The notes under the pieces were generated by a model. The model saw nothing but the letters and a program-made list of their open reading frames with translations, ran no database searches and was not told the DNA's origin. The translations under genes and the position numbers were made by a program. A DNA stretch of 64,000 nucleotides, taken from positions 1 to 64,000 of the forward strand of contig CAZZIU010000005.1 of NCBI GenBank assembly GCA_964654545.1. Direction: 5' to 3'. Shown here piece by piece: positions 18,876 to 28,654 of this stretch. How positions within the stretch are numbered: the first letter of the stretch is position 1; every line of letters begins with the position of its first letter. The stretch comes from JABMOV01 sp964654545 (GTDB lineage: Bacteria > Fidelibacterota > Marinisomatia > Marinisomatales > JABMOV01).

Positions 18876-19610
18876 ATGTTTCTAATTTCAAACATGAAAA
18901 CTATTAACCAAAACTACTCCCTTCTTTTATTAAGCAACTCAACCAATCCTGGACATCCCTTCCTTGCCTGGCCTGAAGAAACCCTGTCCACTTTTTTGCA
19001 TGGATTAAAAGGGTATATTGCTTTCGTTCCTTATGCCGCAGTGACACTATCCTGGGATTCCTATACAGAAAAGGTGCGTGAACGAATGCAAACTCTCGGA
19101 TATTCGGTAAAATCCGTGCATACTGCAGATGACCCAGCACAAATGATATTGAACGCTTCTGCTATTATGATTGGTGGAGGTAATACTTTTCAGCTAATCC
19201 ACCTGCTCCATGAACACTCCCTGTTAGATGCCATCAGGAAATGCGTCAATTCAGGGACCCCGTACATTGGTTGGAGTGCAGGATCCAATGTCGCCTGTCC
19301 TACAATACAAACCACAAATGATATGCCAGTCTTACCTATTCGCGATTTTTCCGCCCTCGGATTAATACCTTTTCAGATAAATCCCCATTTTACCGATAAA
19401 ACCATCCCAAACCATGGAAGTGAAACACGGTCTCAACGTATTAAAGAATATTTGGCCGTGAATAAGGAATTGCCTGTACTGGGGCTTCGTGAGGGAACGG
19501 GACTAGTCATTAAAAATGGTGAGGTAATGTTGGTCGGTGATAAACCGGCAGAATATTTCAAAAGCGAATCAGATGCAAAGGCGCTAAAACCCGGACGTCT
19601 AAATGTATGA
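18876..19610 (+). CDS. pepE: Peptidase E (alpha-aspartyl dipeptidase, S51)
   Basis: PepE is a serine peptidase that cleaves dipeptides with N-terminal aspartate. The order of motifs matches the E. coli enzyme: LLLLSNST at the N-terminus, GGGNTFQL in the middle, the nucleophile in GWSAGSN (Ser near 133), ACPTIQTTNDMP, and INPHFT. The 244-residue length is close to the family's usual 230. An internal ATG at 18894 (MKTINQ) would give a more typical N-terminus, so the first six residues may not be translated. Confidence 0.92.
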   Translation: MFLISNMKTINQNYSLLLLSNSTNPGHPFLAWPEETLSTFLHGLKGYIAFVPYAAVTLSWDSYTEKVRERMQTLGYSVKSVHTADDPAQMILNASAIMIGGGNTFQLIHLLHEHSLLDAIRKCVNSGTPYIGWSAGSNVACPTIQTTNDMPVLPIRDFSALGLIPFQINPHFTDKTIPNHGSETRSQRIKEYLAVNKELPVLGLREGTGLVIKNGEVMLVGDKPAEYFKSESDAKALKPGRLNV

Positions 19611-19635
19611 TGTATGGATTCGGTACGATTCTGCG

Positions 19636-22600
19636 CTAAGAATCAAACTTTACTGATACCAGCTTTGATACACCTTTTTGTTCCATAGTCACGCCATACA
19701 TATAGTTGGCAGCTTCCATGGTAAGTTTATTGTGTGTCACCACAATAAATTGGGTCTCTTTCGCAAATTCATTTAAGACCCTTGTAAATTTCCTAATATT
19801 CACGTCATCGAGTGGTGCATCCACTTCATCCAGAATACAATAAGGGCTTGGCTTAACCTGGTATATTGAAAACAATAGAGCAATCGCCGTTAAAGCTTTT
19901 TCACCGGCCGATAACATTCGAAGGGATTGGTTTCGTTTTCCGGGAGGTTGAGCATATATAGCCACATCCGCTTCCAGTGGGTCCGGGTCTCCAACCAGGT
20001 CTAAATGGCCCTTACCACCTTCAAAAAACATCACAAATAATTTCTCGAAATTCTCTTTTACTCGGTCAAATGTTTCTCGGAATTGCTTTCGGGCAACACG
20101 ATCAATTTTTGCAATTGTTTCCCGTAAGTTTTCCTCGGATTGGACCAAATCATCGCGTTGAGAAATAAGCAGGTCCATCCTTTTCTTCTCCTCATCATAC
20201 TCTACCTGAACAGCCATGTTTATCGGACCGATATTTTCGATGCTTCTTTCAATCCTCTGGATCGCCAATTCCAAATCATCCACCGTTTTCTCATCCGTGG
20301 CTTGTCCTTCAGGGAGTCCTTTTGCTAAGCGTGCCTGATAGCGATCTTTTATGCGTTCGATGATTGCGGACTTTTTCTGATTGAAATCTGATAATTGAAG
20401 CTCAAACTGTTGCAGTTCTTCTAATAGTTCTTCCTTACTTCGTTGTTCCTTGCGAATCTGATTTTCCAATGATTCAATATCGCGGTATGTATCATTGTAG
20501 GCATCACGTTTCAACTGATGAATTGACCGTTGTTTTATAATTTGGCCATTTAAACGAACCGATTCTTTCTCATTGGTTTCTATGTCCTGCTGAATAGATA
20601 CTTTTTTGGTTTTCAGATCTTCGATTTCACCAGTTATTTCCTGATTCCTCTGGTCCAAATCTTTGATAGTTTCTTCTGCTGTTTGTTTTTGAAAAACCAG
20701 ATTATCGCGCTGGTTTTCCAGATTCAGCAATTCAATTCGAACTTCCTGCATCTCTTGCTGAAAATCATCCCGTTTGCGCTGCACTTCCAATAATAATTCA
20801 TTCGCTTCTTTTTGTTTTTGATCCATGTGCTCTAGTTTGAGCTCTTCATCGCGTAATTTGGGAGTAAGTGTATCAAGCGAATCTTTCAGCTGATGTAAAT
20901 CATTACGTTCATCACCAATCAGACGGGTCTGTTCCTGAATCGATTCCAATGTCTGACTTTGTTTGTAATGATTTCTAATGATTTCAGTTTCAACACCGGA
21001 CTGTTCATCAATCATGGTTTCCGCTTCTGTGGATAAATCATCCATTTCGCCTTCAAGTGCCTCAATGCTGGCATCCAATGCATCCAACTCAGTTTTAATA
21101 CTTTCTGCAGTGTCAACCAACGAAACAATCCTGGCATCCAGCGATTCAATTTTTTTGGAGCGCCCAATGACGCTCCCTTGAGATGAGTCCTTTTTACTTT
21201 TTAAAATATAATTAGCACCAGAATAGGACCCGTGGAGGTCCACTTTACTGAACCCATCATCCTGGTTTACATCCTGAAGTGATTCAAATACAGCAATATC
21301 GCCCAGTAAAAATTCTGCCAATGGTTGTAATTCTTCGGATACTTCCACCAGCGTGGATGCAAAACCAAGGCTACCTGATGGAGAATTATTTTTTGTCTTT
21401 TTTTCAATGTTAATATCTTTGTAAGGGATCAGTGCAATTTGGTTCAATCTCTCATTTTTTGCCTTTTCCAAAACCGCATTGGCGGTGTTTTTGTCCTCAA
21501 CAACCAATACATTGGCAAACTCACCAAGGCTGGCTTCGATGGCCAGTTTATATTTTTCATCGACTTGAAATAAATCCGCTACAGTGCCTAAAACTTCTGG
21601 AAAGGATTCTTTATTTCCCAGAACGTGCTTAACACCACTGGGGTAGCCTTCGCCGGTAATTACCAGTTCCCGATAAAACTGCAATTGGGATTCCAGTGTT
21701 TCCACCTGGGTAATCAGTGAATGATGTTTCAATGTCAAATCATGGCGATTTTTCTGATTGTTTTCCAGCAGCGATTCAATCCGTTTTATTTCGCCATTGG
21801 TTTTTGCCAGCTGAGTACCAACAGATTTTTTCTTTACCTCTAATTCTTTTTGTTCCTTCGAAAGATTTTTTTGGCTATCCTGGAGATTGGAGATTTTGTT
21901 TTCTAATTGCGTGATTAAATGTGTTTTCTCCTCCACCAACGTGTCCGTGCGTTGCAACAGAGATTGTTGATCCGCAACGTTTCGCTGTTTTTCCCAACGC
22001 ATGTTTTGCACACGTTCGAGGGCCTCTTTTGCTGAATTGTAATCTATTTCAATGCTGGAGAATGCTTCCCGTTTTTTCTTGTATTCGGATAATTTTTCTT
22101 CAATCCGCGGCTCAATGGCCTGAATCTCTGATTCATACCCTAAGATATGCGTTGATAATGTCTCTTTTTTGGAATCATTGGTGGAGGATTCGCGTGACAT
22201 TCTATCAACTGCAGACTCGGAAGAACGAATCTGTTCGTTCCATACCAGAATTTTCTGTTGAATCTGTTCCCGTTCCGTTTCAAGATCTCGAAGTTCAGAT
22301 TGGGATGTTTCCATTTCTTGCGAAGCCTGCTCAAAAGCTTTTCGCAATTGATGCAACTCATGTTCGTGCAAATTTTCTTCTGTATTTTTTGATTCCCGTC
22401 TTTTCTTTATATCAGAAATCTTTTTTACCAGTGGTGCAGATAATTCGTCCAGTCTTTTCACACGAATAGTCGCCAGCAATATTTCATTTTCTTTTAGGTC
22501 AATTGTGAGCTTTTCATGACGCTTGAAGCGTTTTAATTGGAGGTTTAGGGCATTCACCTTGGATTCAACTTCGCCTATGATATTGTTGATATTATCAAGG

Positions 22601-23160
22601 TCCGCTTTGGTAGCCTCAAATTTTCGAAGAACGGATTTCCGCTGTTGTTTGTATTTATTGATTCCGGCCGCTTCTTCAAACATTTTGCGACGATCTTCTC
22701 CCGTTTCAGAGAGAATTTGTTCGATCATTTTTAATTCGATCACCGAATAGGCATCCGCCCCCATACCCGTATCAATAAATAAATCATGGACATCTTTTAG
22801 GCGGCACGGCGTCCGGTTCATAAAATATTCGCTCTCCCCATTCCTGAAAACACGACGACCAATTTCGACATCATTGTATTCTAGGGGGAGTTTTCCTCGA
22901 TTATTATGAACCGTTAATGTCACTTCCGTCATGCTAAGTGGTTTGAGTCCTGCTGCACCGTTAAAAATAACATCTTCCATTTTACCACTTCGTAAAACAG
23001 AATATTTTTGTTCACCAAGTACCCAGCGGATAGCATCAACGATATTCGTTTTACCACATCCATTAGGACCTACTACGGTTGTAATACCTTCGCCGAATTG
23101 TACGGTTTCTTTATTCGCGAAAGATTTAAAACCCTGAAGTGTTAGTTTCGATATATACAC
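19636..23160 (-). CDS. smc: Chromosome segregation protein SMC
   Basis: A 1,174-residue SMC ATPase for chromosome condensation and segregation. The N-terminal head has Walker A GPNGCGKTNIVDAIRW (about 32-47). Long coiled coils flank a hinge near residues 505-660 (GYPSGVKHVLG, then SLGEFANVLVVED). The C-terminal head has the signature LSAGEKALTAIALLF and Walker B YCILDEVDAPLDD near 1110. The length is standard for bacterial SMC. It is convergent with pepE, 25 bases away, and no scpA or scpB is visible nearby. Confidence 0.96.
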   Translation of the reverse strand: MYISKLTLQGFKSFANKETVQFGEGITTVVGPNGCGKTNIVDAIRWVLGEQKYSVLRSGKMEDVIFNGAAGLKPLSMTEVTLTVHNNRGKLPLEYNDVEIGRRVFRNGESEYFMNRTPCRLKDVHDLFIDTGMGADAYSVIELKMIEQILSETGEDRRKMFEEAAGINKYKQQRKSVLRKFEATKADLDNINNIIGEVESKVNALNLQLKRFKRHEKLTIDLKENEILLATIRVKRLDELSAPLVKKISDIKKRRESKNTEENLHEHELHQLRKAFEQASQEMETSQSELRDLETEREQIQQKILVWNEQIRSSESAVDRMSRESSTNDSKKETLSTHILGYESEIQAIEPRIEEKLSEYKKKREAFSSIEIDYNSAKEALERVQNMRWEKQRNVADQQSLLQRTDTLVEEKTHLITQLENKISNLQDSQKNLSKEQKELEVKKKSVGTQLAKTNGEIKRIESLLENNQKNRHDLTLKHHSLITQVETLESQLQFYRELVITGEGYPSGVKHVLGNKESFPEVLGTVADLFQVDEKYKLAIEASLGEFANVLVVEDKNTANAVLEKAKNERLNQIALIPYKDINIEKKTKNNSPSGSLGFASTLVEVSEELQPLAEFLLGDIAVFESLQDVNQDDGFSKVDLHGSYSGANYILKSKKDSSQGSVIGRSKKIESLDARIVSLVDTAESIKTELDALDASIEALEGEMDDLSTEAETMIDEQSGVETEIIRNHYKQSQTLESIQEQTRLIGDERNDLHQLKDSLDTLTPKLRDEELKLEHMDQKQKEANELLLEVQRKRDDFQQEMQEVRIELLNLENQRDNLVFQKQTAEETIKDLDQRNQEITGEIEDLKTKKVSIQQDIETNEKESVRLNGQIIKQRSIHQLKRDAYNDTYRDIESLENQIRKEQRSKEELLEELQQFELQLSDFNQKKSAIIERIKDRYQARLAKGLPEGQATDEKTVDDLELAIQRIERSIENIGPINMAVQVEYDEEKKRMDLLISQRDDLVQSEENLRETIAKIDRVARKQFRETFDRVKENFEKLFVMFFEGGKGHLDLVGDPDPLEADVAIYAQPPGKRNQSLRMLSAGEKALTAIALLFSIYQVKPSPYCILDEVDAPLDDVNIRKFTRVLNEFAKETQFIVVTHNKLTMEAANYMYGVTMEQKGVSKLVSVKFDS

Positions 23161-23338
23161 AGTTTTGGTTTATAAGCCTGTTTGCAACCGGCAAATTTAA
23201 TGAGAATTTTATGGAATCACAGAGATCGGTTCATGGATTTTAATTCGCTCGTTCCTTTTTGATAATGTGTGGTTCAGTTGAAAATTCAATCAACCAATTG
23301 CCCCTGTGCATTAATGATCAGGGATAATAATTTCACGG

Positions 23339-23968
23339 ATGACTTCCACAGAATATATTACCAGACGGACAACACGTGCATTTTTCTCTCTTCTTGTTGC
23401 CGGTGGTCTCATCGGATGGCTACATCCATGGGACTCTCAGCTTGCACTCTTTTCGTTGTTTACAACCATTGTATTGTTTTATCAGACCTTTAAACATGCC
23501 ACGTCTCATCATCACAAAATTGTATTATTATCCGGTGTGCTTATCACTGGAATTTGTGGTGTAATGGTTGAACTTTGGGGGATTCACAACGGATACTGGG
23601 CATACCATGATTTACCGGAAACCCGTACTTTTGCCAGATGGTTGCCATTTGCGTGGATGTTGTCTTTTATATTTCTGTACCGATTCGAAAACCATGTAAT
23701 TGCCTTCCTTGGACTAACCACAATAAAAAGTAAAATACTTTTGGCATTATCGGTGTCCGCAATATTACCGACCTGGGGGGAAATTATCACAATCAACCTT
23801 GGTGTCTGGACATATTACTGGAAATATCAAATTGTCGGTGTTCCCCTGTTAGCTGTATTGCTCCTCATGATTTTCCATACAGGTATATTTTTATTTTTTG
23901 TGATGGTATGTAAAATCTGGTCAATAGATGAGCCGGTGTTCGGTTTACGTTTCGGTAACAAGAACTAA
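23339..23968 (+). CDS. Hypothetical polytopic membrane protein
   Basis: A 209-residue protein with about six hydrophobic helices, for example LLVAGGLIGWLHPW, LFTTIVLFYQTF, LLSGVLITGICGVMVELW and VPLLAVLLLMIFHTGIFLFF. A loop carries GYWAYHDLPETRTFARW, which looks conserved in type. I do not recognise the family. The stop at 23966-23968 is 16 bases before the next ATG, so it is probably co-transcribed with the SDR-like gene at 23985. Confidence 0.6.
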   Translation: MTSTEYITRRTTRAFFSLLVAGGLIGWLHPWDSQLALFSLFTTIVLFYQTFKHATSHHHKIVLLSGVLITGICGVMVELWGIHNGYWAYHDLPETRTFARWLPFAWMLSFIFLYRFENHVIAFLGLTTIKSKILLALSVSAILPTWGEIITINLGVWTYYWKYQIVGVPLLAVLLLMIFHTGIFLFFVMVCKIWSIDEPVFGLRFGNKN

Positions 23969-23984
23969 TGATGGGAATATCAAC

Positions 23985-24647
23985 ATGAATATAATTTTGA
24001 CCGGAGCCACTGGGATGGTAGGTAGCGGAGTACTGCATATCTGTCTAATGGATGAAAGGATTGAAAAAATCTTGGTTATCGGACGCAATTCATCCGGAAT
24101 TGAACATGAAAAATTAACAGAGATTATTCATGATGACTTTTCCGATCTCTCTTCCATTGAAAACCGTTTGGTGGGGTTTGATGCTTGTCTCTTTTGTCTT
24201 GGTACCACCGCCGTCGGAAAAAATGAAGAACAGTATACCAGAGTCTGTTATGACTATCCTCTGCACATGGCACATACATTGGTAAAATTGAATTCTCACA
24301 TGACATTTCAGTACATCACCGGAATAGGTACCGATGTGACAGGAAAAAGCAGACAAATGTGGGCACGTGTAAAAGGGAAAGCGGAGAATGCATTAAAGGC
24401 TGTACCATTTCAACAGGTGTTTCTTTTACGACTTGGCTATATTCATCCGGACGTTCCGGTGAAAAGAGTAATTGCATTTTATAAAATATTTAGTCCGATT
24501 TATCCGGTTATCAAATGGTTGGCACCGTCTTTAACAATTACAATGTCTGAACTGGGTCGTGCAATGATTAATCTGGTAGAATCCGGATACAAAGAGCAAA
24601 CATTGTTTCCAAAAGACCTAAAAATTGTTGCTTGCGGTAATGTATGA
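23985..24647 (+). CDS. NAD(P)-binding SDR-like (atypical epimerase) protein
   Basis: An extended/atypical short-chain dehydrogenase-like Rossmann protein of about 220 residues. The nucleotide-binding motif TGATGMVGSGV starts eight residues after my chosen ATG at 23985 (MNIILTGATG). Earlier in-frame codons from 23928 lie inside the upstream gene and add a poorly fitting N-terminus. CLGTTAVGKNEEQY, YITGIGTD and a later LRLGYIHPD match the NAD(P)H-binding family related to the YbjT/HTATIP2 group. The substrate is unknown. Confidence 0.8.
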   Translation: MNIILTGATGMVGSGVLHICLMDERIEKILVIGRNSSGIEHEKLTEIIHDDFSDLSSIENRLVGFDACLFCLGTTAVGKNEEQYTRVCYDYPLHMAHTLVKLNSHMTFQYITGIGTDVTGKSRQMWARVKGKAENALKAVPFQQVFLLRLGYIHPDVPVKRVIAFYKIFSPIYPVIKWLAPSLTITMSELGRAMINLVESGYKEQTLFPKDLKIVACGNV

Positions 24648-24714
24648 ATTGATTGAATATCCAACCCTTTCCCAAGGTGCTGTTTGGTTTCTTGAAAGAG
24701 GATAAAAAGAATTT

Positions 24715-25263
24715 ATGCCCATATACATTTCACTACTCCGGGGAATCAACATCGGTGGTCATAAATTGATTAAAATGGATGACCTAAAACAGCTATATAT
24801 GTCTATGGGATTCCAATCGGTCACCACATACATCCAGAGCGGAAATGTGGCATTTTTTTGTAAAGAAAGTTCAAATTCAGAGTTACAGTCCGCGATTGAG
24901 AAGAAGATTCAACAAGCGTATGGATTTATGGTCCCGGTTGTGATAAGAACTGAGGGTGAAATGAAATCCATCATTAGCGATAATCCCTTTGCGGAATTCA
25001 CATACCAGGATGCCATGCAGCCATATGTTACTTTCTTTCAGCATAAATACCATATGAATAAAATAGCAAGTGCGGCCAATCGATTATCAACCAAGGACAA
25101 GGTGCAGTACCGTGAAAGGGAAGCATATATTTATTGTGAACAAGGGTACGGACGTACAAAATTGAACAATAATTTTTTCGAAACCAAATCCCGCATTCAT
25201 GCCACCACACGGAATTGGAAAACTGTACTAAAGTTGACGGAAATAGCGAAAGCAGCCAGTTGA
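24715..25263 (+). CDS. DUF1697 family protein
   Basis: A 182-residue protein matching DUF1697. It opens with YISLLRGINIGGHKLIKMDD. GFQSVTTYIQSGNVAF and the closing ATTRNWKTVLKL follow, all hallmarks of the family. The function of DUF1697 is not known; structures show an alpha/beta fold. The stop overlaps the next ATG (TGATG), so it is coupled with the small gene at 25263. Confidence 0.85.
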   Translation: MPIYISLLRGINIGGHKLIKMDDLKQLYMSMGFQSVTTYIQSGNVAFFCKESSNSELQSAIEKKIQQAYGFMVPVVIRTEGEMKSIISDNPFAEFTYQDAMQPYVTFFQHKYHMNKIASAANRLSTKDKVQYREREAYIYCEQGYGRTKLNNNFFETKSRIHATTRNWKTVLKLTEIAKAAS

Positions 25264-25580
25264 TGAATCCAATAGCACAACAGTATTTCGATGCTTTTTA
25301 TCACTCATTTAATATAGCAGCACTGAAAAATATATTAACAAGTGATCTTTCTTTCATTGGTCCCTTATCAAGAATGGAGTATGTGAACGCTCTTATTGCT
25401 GATCCACCTACTGACTGTACCTATGAGGCAGAATTATATTGTGAACATTCGAATCACATAAATGTTATTGACACTTTCTCAAAAAATGATATTGTCACAA
25501 AAATGTCACTAGTATCTATACTTCGTAAAAATAAGATCCGTTCTATAGTCCTCTTTTTTGATGCTGGGTTATTTCCATAA
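25263..25580 (+). CDS. Small NTF2/SnoaL-like protein
   Basis: I place the start at ATG 25263, which overlaps the stop of the DUF1697 gene. This gives 105 residues beginning MNPIAQQYFDAFYHSFN. An earlier in-frame start at 25215 lies inside the upstream gene. The opening helix, the pattern LTSDLSFIGPL and the alternating strands later (IVTKMSLVSILRKNKI) look like an NTF2-fold SnoaL-type domain. No catalytic function can be assigned. Confidence 0.6.
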   Translation: MNPIAQQYFDAFYHSFNIAALKNILTSDLSFIGPLSRMEYVNALIADPPTDCTYEAELYCEHSNHINVIDTFSKNDIVTKMSLVSILRKNKIRSIVLFFDAGLFP

Positions 25581-25681
25581 TCCAATCAGAATAGAAAGTA
25601 TAGAATTACATCAAAATATTCTGATAATTTCCATCCTTGAAAACAAAGTAATTCATCCTATTAACAATATCTGGAGATTCT

Positions 25682-25936
25682 ATGAATGATGCACCAAACT
25701 GGTTAAAAAATCTGGAAAAATATATGCCAGGTCCCGGATCAAAATTCAAAGAAACACCAGCTGGTTTCTGGGTTGGATTTCTCCATGGTTTCATTGTCCC
25801 CCTTACCTTTATTTACAGCCAGTTTAATTCTGATGTCAAATTAGTAGAGACGCAAAATGTGGATAAATGGTACAATACTGCATATGTGTTTGGCATTGTT
25901 GTGCTCATCCGAGCAATAATCGGAAACCACAGCTAA
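25682..25936 (+). CDS. Small conserved membrane protein
   Basis: An 84-residue protein with two hydrophobic stretches, GFWVGFLHGFIVPLTFIYS and YVFGIVVLIRAIIG. The pattern G-F-W-x-G-x-x-H-G-x-I-x-P, then a short loop and W-Y-N, recurs in small uncharacterised membrane proteins. A GGAG site lies just upstream of the ATG. The function is unknown. It is convergent with the HIT gene. Confidence 0.6.
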   Translation: MNDAPNWLKNLEKYMPGPGSKFKETPAGFWVGFLHGFIVPLTFIYSQFNSDVKLVETQNVDKWYNTAYVFGIVVLIRAIIGNHS

Positions 25937-25943
25937 TATATTT

Positions 25944-26288
25944 TTAACCAGGCGGCCAGTTCATCTGCCGTCCGCCCAGTAAATGCAGATGAATGTGATA
26001 CACGGCTTGTCCTCCATCCTCATTACAGTTGAAAACCGTCCTGTATCCCGAATCGGCTATTCCTTCTTCCCAAGCAAGTTTGCTGCTCCGGTGTACAATT
26101 TCACCGATCAATGTAGTATCATCCTTGGAGATATCGTTTGTTGTAGCAATATGTTTTTTGGGGATTATTAGAATGTGTGTAGGTGCCTGCGGTGAAATAT
26201 CTCGAAAGGCCAATAATCTCTCATTCTCATAAACGATATCACAGGGAATTTCCTTTTGGACGATTTTGCAAAATAAACAATCACTCAT
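25944..26288 (-). CDS. HIT family protein (HinT-like)
   Basis: A 114-residue histidine-triad nucleotide hydrolase. CLFCKIVQKEIP opens the protein. The signature HIHLHLLGG lies near residue 99 and carries the catalytic triad. Family members remove AMP from phosphoramidates and related nucleotides. Its ATG overlaps the rsmE stop (ATGA), suggesting translational coupling. The exact substrate cannot be told from sequence. Confidence 0.92.
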   Translation of the reverse strand: MSDCLFCKIVQKEIPCDIVYENERLLAFRDISPQAPTHILIIPKKHIATTNDISKDDTTLIGEIVHRSSKLAWEEGIADSGYRTVFNCNEDGGQAVYHIHLHLLGGRQMNWPPG

Positions 26289-27010
26289 GGGGTCACTCCT
26301 AACATGGTTTCATTGACAACCGCGAGGGCAGTACTTAGTGCTGATTCAGCTCTCAACCGCCGTTCACCCAGGGTGACGAACGATATGGATTTCTTTTTTA
26401 ATAAATCCAGTTCAGTGGGTGAAAAATCTCCTTCGGGTCCTATAAGGATTAGTATAGGTTTTGTACTCCCTTTAGCCATGGATGTTATCCGTTGTTTCCC
26501 AATCCAGTGGCAGCAAATAGTCTCATACTTTTCAGTGTCTAATTCAGCAATGAATTTTTTGAAATCAACAGGTGCTTTCAATGATAAAAAGTTAGCCCTT
26601 CCACATTGTTTCGAAGCCGCTTTTACAATTTTTTGCAGGCGTTCAATATTGGTTTTCTTATTTACGACTCTGTCCGTCCGCAAAAAGTGAATTGACGTGG
26701 CTCCAAATTCGGTAGCCTGTTCAACAGCTTTTTCCAGTGCAGTGCGTTTGAGTACGGCCATACCAACATGAACCGGTCGATGGTTTTCTCCAAAATTGGT
26801 GAAGGTCTCTTCAATTTTACCGCGAACAGTGGGGAAAAGATGTGTTATTTTTCCTCGGTAAGCTGAACCCAACCCATCGATTAGCCAGATTTCGTCCCCT
26901 ACTGTACGGCGTAATACTCTATGAATATGATGGCTTTCATTTTCCTCAAGTCGAAACGAATTATTTGCCACATCCGCTGGAGATACAATGCTAAATATGC
27001 GATCAGACAT
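26285..27010 (-). CDS. rsmE: 16S rRNA m3U1498 methyltransferase
   Basis: RsmE methylates N3 of U1498 in 16S rRNA using SAM. The 241-residue length is typical. An N-terminal PUA-like domain (HHIHRVLRRTVGDEI) precedes the SPOUT methyltransferase domain. The knot region contains LILIGPEGDFSPTE near residue 190 and LGERRLRAESA near the end, both diagnostic. It overlaps the upstream outer-membrane gene and the downstream HIT gene by a few bases. Confidence 0.94.
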   Translation of the reverse strand: MSDRIFSIVSPADVANNSFRLEENESHHIHRVLRRTVGDEIWLIDGLGSAYRGKITHLFPTVRGKIEETFTNFGENHRPVHVGMAVLKRTALEKAVEQATEFGATSIHFLRTDRVVNKKTNIERLQKIVKAASKQCGRANFLSLKAPVDFKKFIAELDTEKYETICCHWIGKQRITSMAKGSTKPILILIGPEGDFSPTELDLLKKKSISFVTLGERRLRAESALSTALAVVNETMLGVTP

Positions 27011-27606
27011 TAGAAAGTTTTCGAAAAGGAAATGTCCAGCGATAAACCGCCGTATTGCTTTTTTCCATCAATTTTCTTTTTCATGGGATAAATATCACTA
27101 CCGGCGGTTACGGTTACCATGGATCCGCCAGCCATGAGCATTTCGATTCCAACGCCCACAAACCCACCCAGGGTCCAATACGTTTTGGCCGTATGCCAGC
27201 GATCGAAAAATTTATTATTCAATTCATCCGCATCAGCAGTAAATAATGGACCCGATTGTATGGTGGCGAAAGGGGCAATATTGTTGTCGATTTTACCATC
27301 GAACGGATAATAATTCACTGTGCCAAAGAGCGGAAACAATAGCAGGTATTTTTCACTGGTTACTTCAATCTGCTGGGTAGAATAGTTATAGACGGGAAAC
27401 TCGCTTTCTGCACGGATGTCATAGAGCCTGGTGGCAAAACCGATGGATAAATTAGAACGCAAGGAATATTGCCTGTGAAAACTAATACCTGAGCCATCGG
27501 TACCAGCTACAAGACCTATGCTATTTCGCCAATCTTGTCCTTGGAGTATGGACAAAACAAACATCCCAGTGATAATCGGCCAATATATTGTTTTTGCTCT
27601 AATCAT
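27010..27606 (-). CDS. Putative outer-membrane beta-barrel protein
   Basis: A 198-residue protein with a signal peptide (about residues 1-23). It shows alternating hydrophobic/polar strands such as NLSIGFATRLYDI and GGFVGVGIEMLMAGGSM. The C-terminus ends in aromatic Phe (LSLDISFSKTF), as in many outer-membrane beta-barrels. I recognise no specific family. It sits upstream of rsmE with overlapping stop and start (TAATG). Confidence 0.55.
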   Translation of the reverse strand: MIRAKTIYWPIITGMFVLSILQGQDWRNSIGLVAGTDGSGISFHRQYSLRSNLSIGFATRLYDIRAESEFPVYNYSTQQIEVTSEKYLLLFPLFGTVNYYPFDGKIDNNIAPFATIQSGPLFTADADELNNKFFDRWHTAKTYWTLGGFVGVGIEMLMAGGSMVTVTAGSDIYPMKKKIDGKKQYGGLSLDISFSKTF

Positions 27607-27616
27607 TTTAATCTAT

Positions 27617-28654
27617 CTATGGAATAAGAATAATTTTACCAATTTGTTTTCCATTTTCCATATAATGATGGGCTTCCCGGATGTTTTCCAATTGAAATGT
27701 TTTGTCTATGTGGGGCGTGATTTTAGCATCGGATACTAGTGACAGCATGGATTCAAAAGTGGAGACATCTCCCATGGTTGATCCAATAATGGATTGCTGA
27801 CGATAAAACAGGTATCGTAAATCAATATCTACTTTCGCTCCGGTTGTGGCACCACAGGTGACGATTCTACCCCCTTTACCCAATATCCTTGAACTGGTTT
27901 TCCAGGTTGAATTACCCACATGTTCAAAAACAACGTCCACACCATTTCCATCCGTATATTCTTTTACTTTTCCAACAATGTCATCATGCTGATAGTTCAA
28001 TACTAGATCTGCTCCTAACGTTTCAGCAAAACGTTGTTTTTCAACCGTACCGGCAGTGGTGATTACCTTACACCCAAACGTCTTTGCAATCTGAATCGCA
28101 ATGTGCCCAATACCTGAAGAAGCGCCCCATATAAACACAATCTCTCCGGAAACAATGTGAGCACGTTTTACCAGCATCATGTAGGCTGTTTCTGATACGA
28201 GTGGAAAACCGGCAGCTATGTGAAAATCCATGTCTTCAGGAATGGGATATACATATTTTTTATCAACTATCATTTTTTCGCACTGGGTTCCATTTTCTGT
28301 TTCACCAAATATTCCAAATGAGGAACAGAAATTTTGTTTCCCATTCTTGCATGCAGGGCAAGCACCACAGTAGGTCAATGGCTGTATTACTACCCTGTCA
28401 CCTACACTGTGATTACCAACATTTGTTCCAATATCCGAAATTATTCCTGCACCATCACTTCCCAGAATTATTGGAAGTGGAATGTGAGGAACCCCACGTC
28501 TTACCCATAAATCCAGATGATTCATTGCTGCGGCTTTAATATCCACAATTACCTGGTCCATTTCAGGGCGCGGATCAGGTAATTCAATGACGTCTAATAC
28601 ATTTGGATCACCATGTTGTTTAAGAAGTACAGCCTTCATCGTTTTACAATCCAT
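27617..28654 (-). CDS. Zinc-type alcohol dehydrogenase (MDR superfamily)
   Basis: A 345-residue medium-chain dehydrogenase/reductase. The structural zinc lobe is visible as CGACPACKNGKQNFC. The nucleotide-binding motif is WGASSGIGHIAIQIAK. The usual catalytic-zinc cysteine near residue 45 is replaced by Asn (AAMNHLDLWVRRG), as in a common MDR subgroup. It acts with NAD(P)H on an alcohol/aldehyde or quinone substrate that cannot be named here. It overlaps the DoxX gene by 19 bases. Confidence 0.85.
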   Translation of the reverse strand: MDCKTMKAVLLKQHGDPNVLDVIELPDPRPEMDQVIVDIKAAAMNHLDLWVRRGVPHIPLPIILGSDGAGIISDIGTNVGNHSVGDRVVIQPLTYCGACPACKNGKQNFCSSFGIFGETENGTQCEKMIVDKKYVYPIPEDMDFHIAAGFPLVSETAYMMLVKRAHIVSGEIVFIWGASSGIGHIAIQIAKTFGCKVITTAGTVEKQRFAETLGADLVLNYQHDDIVGKVKEYTDGNGVDVVFEHVGNSTWKTSSRILGKGGRIVTCGATTGAKVDIDLRYLFYRQQSIIGSTMGDVSTFESMLSLVSDAKITPHIDKTFQLENIREAHHYMENGKQIGKIILIP